From: Hydnum rufescens UP504
Taxonomy: Eukaryota; Basidiomycota; Agaricomycetes; Cantharellales; Hydnaceae
Direction: 5' to 3'
NCBI GenBank assembly: GCA_014904985.1
Contig: MU128928.1
Span: 86,832 to 150,831, forward strand
DNA: 64,000 bases
Shown here: positions 56,498-64,000 of the stretch, piece after piece
Position numbering within the stretch: the stretch's first letter is position 1
How the letters are laid out: each line of letters opens with the position of its first letter
Notes under the pieces: model-generated
Seen by the model: the letters and a program-made list of their open reading frames with translations, nothing else
What the model was told of the DNA's origin: nothing
The model's database searches: none
Made by a program: the position numbers and the translations under genes

Positions 56498-59400
56498 ATG
56501 TCGTGCCTTCTCCGACACTGGGAGAAATGGTCAGCACAAACACGACTGCTAGTGTCGAAAATACGCCTGAGTTATCTGATTCTCGATCCTCAGGTACGTA
56601 TGTATTCAACACCAGGATTAAAAAAATTGGCCTCTCAAACGGACCAACGTTCGTCTTCATCCAACCAAACGACACATCCTAATGCGTCCGACAAATGGAC
56701 GAATGGGCCCGTCTCGTTCGCGGCGACTCCTCCCAGAACCGTCTCCAAATGGACTAAACCCGCTTCGCTACGTGTGACTGAACAAAATCCCCCTAGAGCG
56801 CCTTCAAGTCCCCTCGCTTCCTCTAAATTGTCTCGACCTGGTCTAGAACCCCCCACCGATCCATGGGACAAGTTGGAATCCCCTAGACCCGGCCCCTCAG
56901 CCCCTTCGAAATGGAAAGCTTCTGTGGCAGAGGCGACATCCCGGGAACAACCTCCGAAGAAACTCTCCCACTACGAGGACCGCCTAAGCAAAATGCGTCC
57001 TCAAAATCCCAGTCCTCCGCGACAAGCGACGACAGCTCTCCGTGAGGATCGCGAGGTGGCGACGCCTTTCTATGAAGCTCGCGATGCGACGTTTGTTCGC
57101 AGCCGTCGTGAGGCTCCGCACTTGCGCGAACCCCGCGTCGACCGCAGATTCGAACGAGAAACTCCTCAGTACGCGAATGGCATGAAGGACGATCAATTGC
57201 AGCGAAGTCGCGAAAAGCATAATGAAGAATTCGAAGAGCCTCCGGACCCTCTTGACGTTTTGGACGAACCACTCTCTTTCCCTGATGTGGATGCAGACCT
57301 AGGTGCACACGGCAAACGCTTTGGGAAGAGGACAAAAGGTGTGGGAAATGTGCTAAACGTTCTCAAAGCCGAGCGTGAGCAGTATGGACTTCGAAAACGC
57401 AAGGTCGAGGAACAGACTCGCCTTCAAAAGACAACTATTCGGGTTCAACGAAAGCCGAAAATATTAGAGGCTCGGAGTTCTAAGGACGTTTATATTCCTA
57501 ATAATATTAGTGTAGCGAATCTCGCCCGTTTGCTTAGTGTTCGCCATAGTACGTTCCTGCATCTCTACCTAATAACTTTTTCTAATTTGAAAGCTGCAGA
57601 AAAGCTGCAGAGTAGAATGCAGGATATAGGAATGAACAATACGGATTCATCCTACAGCAAGCCTCCATTTTTGTCCCGTTACCTTCGCAAACACTAACAT
57701 CATCGGAATAGTGTTGTCTGCGGACGATGCGTACCTCCTTGCTTTGGAATTCCATCAAAATCCGATTATTGATGATCAGGCCGCGTTTGACATATATCCA
57801 TTGTACGTGCGTTGGATATTAATTTACTTGTGCTCGTTTTTGAGCCATCCCTTTATTTAGACCTCTTTCCGACACCTCGGACCTTCCCCTTCGCCCACCG
57901 ATTGTTACCATCATGGGCCATGTGGACCATGGGAAGACGACGCTTCTCGACACCCTTCGATCGGCATCTGTTGCCAGTGGCGAAGCCGGGGGTATCACGC
58001 AGCACATAGGGGCTTTCAGTGTTCCTGTGGCGTCCCTTTCCACATCTCCCTTATCTACGGCTCTAGCGGATGAGGGCCCTCGAACCATCACATTTCTCGA
58101 TACGCCAGGACACGCGGCGTTCACTGCAATGCGTGCACGGGGTGCACGCGTGACGGATATACTTGTTCTGGTCGTCGCTGCGGATGATGGAGTGATGCCA
58201 CAAACAAGGGAGGTTATCGCCCTATCGAAAAAGGATTCTACGAACGAAGACGACTACGGTGTGGGCATGGTTGTGGCGATTAACAAAGTCGACAAACCGG
58301 GCGCTGACGTTGTACGTCTCTTTCTGCTGCCGCAGGCACTCAATATGTAACTCACATCAACTTCAGACTGCAGTAAAGCATGCTCTCCTCGCGGAGGGTG
58401 TGCAGCTTGAAGAATTTGGTGGAGATGTGCCGGGCGTTGAAGTGTCTGGTTTGACGGGGTTGGGCTTGGACAAACTAGTCGAGACACTATCGACTTTAGC
58501 GGAAGTCAAGGAGCTCAGAGCTCGGAGGACGGGTCGTGCGGAAGGGCGCGTGCTGGAGAGTCGTATGGACAAGGGACGCGGGTGCGATGTTGAATTTATT
58601 GCCTCCATTTCTCGAGTTCTTACTCTTGGTTCTTGCTCTTGCTTTCTTTCTAGTCCCGTCACTACGGTTTTGGTTACACAAGGCTGTCTGGAAGCAGGGG
58701 CATATCTAATTGCGGGGACGACTTGGGCTCGAGTACGGCAGATGATCGACTCCTCTGGCACGCCAGTCCGATCTGCAACCCCTGGTTTCCCAGTCACCAT
58801 TTCGGGGTGGAAAGAACTCCCTCAGGCTGGTGATGAAGTCCTTGAGGGGAGCGAAGACGAGGTCAAGAATGCTATCCATAACCGTAAACGAAATCTTGCT
58901 ATCCGTGCATTACAGGAGGATGTGGCGCTGATCAATGAGAAACGTATGGAGGCGAAAGATATAGCACGAGAGGCTGCGGCGTCGGGGTCGAGGGTGTCTT
59001 CACCTAGCCAAGCCTCCCCAGTAGCAAGCAACGCCGCGGATCCATCTCTCGTTGGTCTCGCAGAGGACCATGTCAAGGAACTTCGCCTTATCGTCAAGGG
59101 AGACGTCAGCGGTTCTGTGGAGGCTGTCGTTGGTGCCGTAGGGAGTATTGGGAACCATATCGCGAGGGTTAGGATCATCCAGACTGCTGCGGGGGAACCG
59201 ACCGAAGCAGATGTTGACATGGCTAAAGCTGTCAATGGTGAGCTATTCATGGCGTCTTTTTGCCACACTACATTACATCTGAATCTCTTCTAGCTATGAT
59301 CATCGGTTTCTCCGTGAACACTTCACATAAAGTGAAGAACCATGCCGCTACGTCCGGCGTTTCCATCCACACTGACACGGTTATCTACCGGATAATGGAC

Positions 59401-59825
59401 GAAGTCCGATCTCGCGTGCAAGCACTTCTCCCAGTAATCATCGAGCATCGCGTCTCCGGCGAAGCAGTCGTGCAACAGATATTCGAAGTCCACGGCAAGC
59501 ACAAGGTGACCATCCGAGTGGCCGGTTGCCGGGTGACGAACGGTGTTATCGAGCGGCATAAACCTGTGAAAGTCCTGCGTGATGATTTAGAGGTGTACAA
59601 CGGTGCTTCATCAGTCTCTTTTTTTTTCGTACGGACGAACTTTTCGTTGTCTAACAATCTCCGATCGTGACAGGCACGTTGGACGCCCTCAAGCATGTTA
59701 AAAAGGATATTTTGGAGGCACGGAAAGGTAGTGAATGTGGCCTCTCTTTTGTGAATTTTGCAGGTGTCCAGGAAGGTGATCGGATCCAGACGTTTGAAGT
59801 GATCGAGAAGCCTGGTCAACTGTAA
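56498..59825 (+). CDS. MTIF2: Mitochondrial translation initiation factor IF-2
   Basis: Eight exons (56498-57548, 57594-57656, 57712-57802, 57861-58311, 58367-58581, 58654-59237, 59294-59602, 59674-59825) give 971 residues. It places formyl-Met-tRNA on the mitochondrial small subunit. [20 protein letters not shown] starts a long presequence, with RMYST as a likely cleavage site. A charged linker leads to the IF2N-like [17 protein letters not shown] and [12 protein letters not shown]. GTPase motifs: GHVDHGKTT (G1), [10 protein letters not shown] (G2), DTPGHAAF (G3), NKVDKPGA (G4). The beta-barrel and C-terminal tRNA-binding domain end [14 protein letters not shown]. The intron at 57657-57711 has a GC donor (TACA|GCAAGC). 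Frames are intact throughout. Start chosen for its presequence character. Confidence 0.92.
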
Positions 59826-60479
59826 TGAGGTCTCTCTCTATACTTAAGTGCTTTTCAATGAGGATGTAGACAGGATGTAGGCAGTCATGGCCCATAAAAG
59901 CCATGACCATCAAGAGGATGAGGATGAGAACATTCGATTATTAAGTGTACTGAGGTGGGTGTGGACTGTTTGATAGATGTGGGCATGGTTGAGGGTGAGA
60001 GGCTGGATAATATAGGAACAACTCAGTGTTGGTTTGGATCATTGGTAATACAATTGACTGGGATTGAGACACTTAACACTATGGGGTCAAGATGCTTTTG
60101 CCATGAGTTTGGATTTCAGACTCATGAGCAACAGCAATAAACCCATGGCATTGGAGCCTGGGACCATGGGTGCCAGGCTTACACTCAGCTATCTGGCATA
60201 GTGGGACACCATTGGAGTTACTGGATAAGTCATGGGTGATACAGCACCAATATGGGTCTTGACAGTAGCAAATGTGAGGCTGAACAGAAAAACTGTTGGG
60301 GGTTGAATCCCCCTAGGTGAGGTCCTTCAGGGCCAAAATATGTTTGACCTCTCCCTATTTTAGCAGAGGATCATATATAAACACTGGACAGACCCAGGTA
60401 TAGATAGCCACAGGCCTAGTCCTTTGAAAACCCCAATGAAGACTGCAAATTTACCACAATGTACATAGATGGTTAATGG
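59826..60479. other. Intergenic between two converging genes
   Basis: No gene seen. Both flanking genes end here. The sequence is AT-rich with short open frames only. Confidence 0.55.
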
Positions 60480-63400
60480 TCATCTAGGATATAGCCTAAG
60501 TCTTTGCAGAACTCTATGAAAACCCCTGGCATGCTTTTGGCTAGTGTCATGATTTACAAGAGGGGGTTCCTCATTGATGAGAGGGGGGCCATCATTTGTG
60601 AGAGAGGGGCCATCATTTGTGAAAGGGGGGGGATCACTTGTCAGAGGGAGGCCATCATTTGTGGCAAGGGACCTAACAGGTGAATGTGGAGTTGCACCAC
60701 CAGGTAGCTGGGTATCAACTGGTTCCATGCTGAAGTCCTGACCAAGCAGGTCATGTGAAACAATGAGAATTATCATGCGACCATCATAGCATCCAACTGC
60801 AAGCCGAGAGTATGTTTCCTGGCTTGACACAACAAGCTTGGTGCTGAGGAGGTGATGGGATGGGATGTAACATATTCGTCTTGGATGGCCATCTTGTTGC
60901 TGCATCACTTGTATCCAGTGGCTTTGATGGTACCAAATAAGTGGAGTTGTGGCCACAGATGGACCAGCAGTTGTCACAGATGATGACTGATAAGAGAGTT
61001 GGGAATCCAAATCCCAAGTCAAGGTCTCCTTCTCTAGGTGTGAAATCAGAATATAGCCATCAAAGGAAAATTGAAGCTCTTGAATCCGATCTGAACTATC
61101 CTTTATCATTCTAATGAATGCACCAGATTTGGCATTCCACAATCGCAGAGTATGATCATAGGAGCCTGATGCCAGGAGCCTTCCATCAGGTGAAAATGCA
61201 GTGGTCACAACCCAATCTGAGTGACCTTCCAGTTTTGCAATGGATGTGCAAGATCTGGGATCCCACAAATGTAGAGTGTGATCCTCAGAACCTGTTGCTA
61301 AGCGTGAACCATCAGGTGAAAATGCAACAGTCCTAACCAAATCAGAATGGCCCTTCAATGTTGCAATGGATACACCTGATACAGGATCCCACAACCGCAC
61401 AGTATGATCATCTGAGCCTGATGCCAGGCATGATCCATCAGGTGAAAATGCAATGGCCCTAACTGAACCAGAATGACCATGTAATGTACTTGGATGTTGT
61501 GACCATTCAGACTCCATGCCTTGGAGAACCCAAATAGAATCCTTTGCATCTCCACCATATGTCTCATATAACATAGTGGCACATGGTGTGAAAGGCAGTG
61601 CAGAATGATACACATGGAGTGCACTTGCTCTTATCACTTCCCAATGGGCAAGAATGAATCGATGGGAATCAGACAGGATTTTCAGCACATTGGCCTCACT
61701 TTTTGAATTTTTCTATCATTACAATCATACTTAGTCCTTGCATGAAGGATCAATAAGGAATGCACATACCGCCCATTTGTGTGCCTCTTCAATTGAACTT
61801 GCAGCCTCAGAGATACTTCCAAGTAGACTCATTGCTTCAAACCACCATAGAATTGACTCCCTCATGAATGCCTCCAGTGCCTCCATCATTCTCGTCTCCC
61901 TGAACTGCACCTGCGAAAGATGTACTGCCCAGTACCGGCATGCATACTGAACGTCTGGTGGCAGTGCCTCTCTCACTTTTCCTTCGAGTCCATCTACTTC
62001 CTCGTTCAGGAGTGATGGATCCGAGATCCCAGCGACGTCCCGCTTTAGATATACCGCCATGAGTTGAAAGCATCGGATGGCGTGTCGCAGTTCCTGCTCT
62101 GGCACAGGAACAATCACAAACTCCGCCATGGAACATCGCTTCGGATTGGTAATAAATTCGCGAAATGAAGTATGGTAGATACGAGGAGCCTCATGAATGT
62201 CAGAAGGGGGGACGATGACTGAGTGAAAATGGTCCAGACTAGCCTGGACGATGTGCGTTTCGTAGCAAACAAACTTAGCCAACGAATGGAGTGGGAGCAG
62301 TTCACGCAACAGCACGATGCTCCCAATGACGATTTGAAACCGTTTCAGAATCTCCAGACGATGACGTGAGGAAACTGCCTTGCGAAGCACTTCCGTGTAG
62401 AGTTGGTCCAGGTACGAATAAGGTTCCGCTTTAGCTTGCTCAAGGGATTGGGCATTAAGGATAAGCCTTAGTTGAGTTTGAGGAGTCCGCACCCGATCGT
62501 CCCCAATGAAGCGGATTGCCGTTGCGGCATAAACGAATAACTCCTCGGACTTCTCTACCAGGGAGTTGTTGTCGGCCTCGGTCGCCCAATTAGTAGGCAT
62601 CTTAAGACCAAGTTTCCCCGGAATTCTGGCCAATTCAGTGGAGATGTACAAGCGGATATCTCGCCGAACAACCGATGCGGGAATATCTTCAAGAACGTGA
62701 AGAACCGTCTTCGTGGGGTTCAGGGCTTCATTGCGCACCGAGGTTAGGTGAGGGAGTGGACGGCTTGTAATCAAGATCCGTAGGAAAGGTATGCACATGA
62801 GGCGTTCAAAGATAAGTCGCAAAATATGAGCGGCACCCTCTTCCTCACACTCGTCGAAGGCATCAAGGATGATAAGTATTGGACTCCGACTGGGATTGAT
62901 AGCAAGAAGGGGCGTTAAGATTAATTCCTCAAGCTGAGAGGGCAGTTCCTTTTCCCCAATTGTCTCATCTCGTCTTAAGGCATCTAGGATGGCCGCCTGG
63001 TATGCACTGTCCGATCGTGCGAGTTGGAAAGCGAGCGTTGGTAGTACAAGCCCGGGATTCCGTAAATCTTTGTTGTGCCGAGAAAAGAAGAAAGTGGCTC
63101 CCAGCATGCCATTCTCTGACGCTCGTTCCGCGACGGTTTTCGCGATGGTCGATTTCCCGATGCCAGCCAGTCCGCTGAGCCAGCATACAGGCCGCCTTTC
63201 ACCGCTCGCACTGCCCAACCATGTCAGAATCTCGTTCAATATGGCGACGCGAGTGTTCTTGAGGCATGATGATGGTACATCCTCGCGGAAGGAGTCATGG
63301 GCTGCATATGAGGCTCGAGGAAGACGCATTAAAGGGGAAGTTTCGTCTGGAGGAGCTTGGACGGGATGGATAAGGATATTCTGGATATTCCCTCCAGCGC

Positions 63401-63522
63401 CACCAGTGCCCCCTTTGGACCCATGACCCCCAGCACCAGCGACTGAACACAAGCAGGGATGAGGATAAGGACCGGGAGGAGAGATTGAAAGGCAACTCAC
63501 CTATAGAGACACGGGGTCCCAT
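60480..63522 (-). CDS. NACHT-WD40 protein (NLR-like STAND NTPase), 975 aa
   Basis: Exons 63501-63522, 61770-63442 and 60480-61712 join in phase. The N-terminus MGPRVSIVAGAGGHGSKGG is short and Gly-rich, with no recognised effector domain. The NACHT core has a P-loop GLAGIGKST (about 98-106), Walker B LIILDAFDECEEEGA and RILITSRPLP. A helical region follows, with EEAHKWA next to the last intron. The C-terminal third holds three near-perfect WD40 repeats (GHSGSVRAIAFSPDGSCLAS and two more), then degenerate blades and a Pro-rich tail with TNDGP-type repeats. Fungal NLRs of this type sense non-self or damage and can trigger cell death; a role here is inferred from architecture only. The 57-bp second intron removes an in-frame TAA. 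First exon is only 22 bp. Confidence 0.85.
61110..61487 (-). repeat. Three 126-bp repeats encoding WD40 blades
   Basis: CATCAGGTGAAAATGCA recurs at 61184, 61310 and 61436, exactly 126 bp apart, inside the NACHT-WD40 gene. Each unit is 42 codons, one WD blade. Identity between units is about 80% in DNA. Confidence 0.9.
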
Positions 63523-64000
63523 CCTAAAAGCTAAGCAAGAGGTGGTCACCTGGGAGGATCCACCTGCCAATTTCGAGATCGGGGATATGAGGCAGGTATC
63601 GTACGGGTATATCACACTGATCTATACCGACAGGCCTAGGTGCGCTCCAAAATTTGGGGCGGTAACAACGATGCGTCTGATTGTTGGCGCCGCCGCACCG
63701 TTCTTGCCTTTGGGCAACATCCGGATGCAAATCCGGAAACTAGGCTCGCCCAGCAAACTCGGCGGCAGATCGGGATGGTATTGTATACATGAGAAATTGG
63801 GAATGGTTGTATTATCTGTATAGTGTAGTGCGTAGGGTGGGTGGACTCGAGGTGTTATCTTTTGCGTTGCTGCGGTTCGAACCCCGCTTAAACCAAGTGC
63901 TAGAATTAAGCGCCCATCCGATACCCCGGTGTGGAGCATGTTGGACATTCGGGGAGCCTCATTTTGGCTTGTTCCAGATGTCATTTTACCTCACCCCTCC
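63523..64000. other. 5' flank of the NACHT-WD40 gene; no gene called
   Basis: Open frames on both strands lack domains. A GCGGTTCGAACCCCGC hairpin at 63869-63884 resembles a tRNA T-arm, with an A-box-like stretch about 50 bp upstream, but no full cloverleaf folds. Confidence 0.4.

Noticed and set aside
63501..63570. 5S rRNA-like words (AGCTAAGCA, CACCTGGGA)
   Set aside because: Spacing is about 10 nt rather than about 45, no 5S fold, and exon 1 of the NACHT gene overlaps.
63860..63900. tRNA gene on the B-box GGTTCGAACCC
   Set aside because: T-stem mispairs and the 3' acceptor has no matching 5' partner.

Overview
The window is nuclear DNA of a filamentous basidiomycete, most likely an Agaricomycete. 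The genes carry many short GT-AG introns (about 50-80 bp) and a few GC-AG ones. The repertoire is typical of mushrooms: a siderophore L-ornithine N5-monooxygenase, NADH-type glutamate synthase, Eco1 cohesion acetyltransferase, mitochondrial IF-2, an asteroid/XPG-like nuclease and a NACHT-WD40 protein. A run of 25 N at 27727-27751 marks an assembly gap. All gene models below were spliced by eye.

Region 1, 1-11353: one damaged Ty3/gypsy LTR retrotransposon. It keeps a decayed reverse transcriptase-RNase H-integrase, has lost gag and protease, and carries an unusually large cargo between integrase and the 3' LTR. The cargo is a 448-residue coiled-coil ORF with its own duplicated TATA promoter, plus three small unknown ORFs. 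The element sits 14 bp upstream of the start codon of a WD40 gene copy that lies off the left edge. The unoccupied version of this site is present at 32.6 kb.

Region 2, 11354-35274: a rearranged, repeat-rich block. Two inverted arms of about 2.4 kb (12126-14451 and 32816-35274) each carry a coiled-coil gene and a broken sidA copy. Between them lie three intact multi-exon genes (ALKBH7-like dioxygenase, sidA with an iron-GATA site, HAD phosphatase) and an apparently intact MPPED-type phosphoesterase. The gap follows, flanked by an inverted copy (21.4-22.6 / 26.5-27.7 kb) and a decayed direct copy (23.1-26.4 / 27.75-30.4 kb). A frameshifted WD40 pseudogene closes the block.

Region 3, 35239-64000: a gene-dense, mostly single-copy region: a small unknown protein, a Git3/cAMP-receptor-like GPCR, glutamate synthase (with three apparent frame breaks), phospholipid scramblase, a membrane-anchored Xaa-Pro peptidase, a Ser/Pro-rich unknown, ECO1, the asteroid nuclease, MTIF2 and the NACHT-WD40 protein. 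Two tight divergent pairs share promoters: scramblase/peptidase (122 bp) and asteroid/MTIF2 (133 bp).

Best leads: the accessory-ORF cargo of the retrotransposon with its duplicated internal promoter and Gcn4-type sites in the LTR; the intact sidA flanked by inverted pseudogene copies; and the three frame breaks in glutamate synthase.
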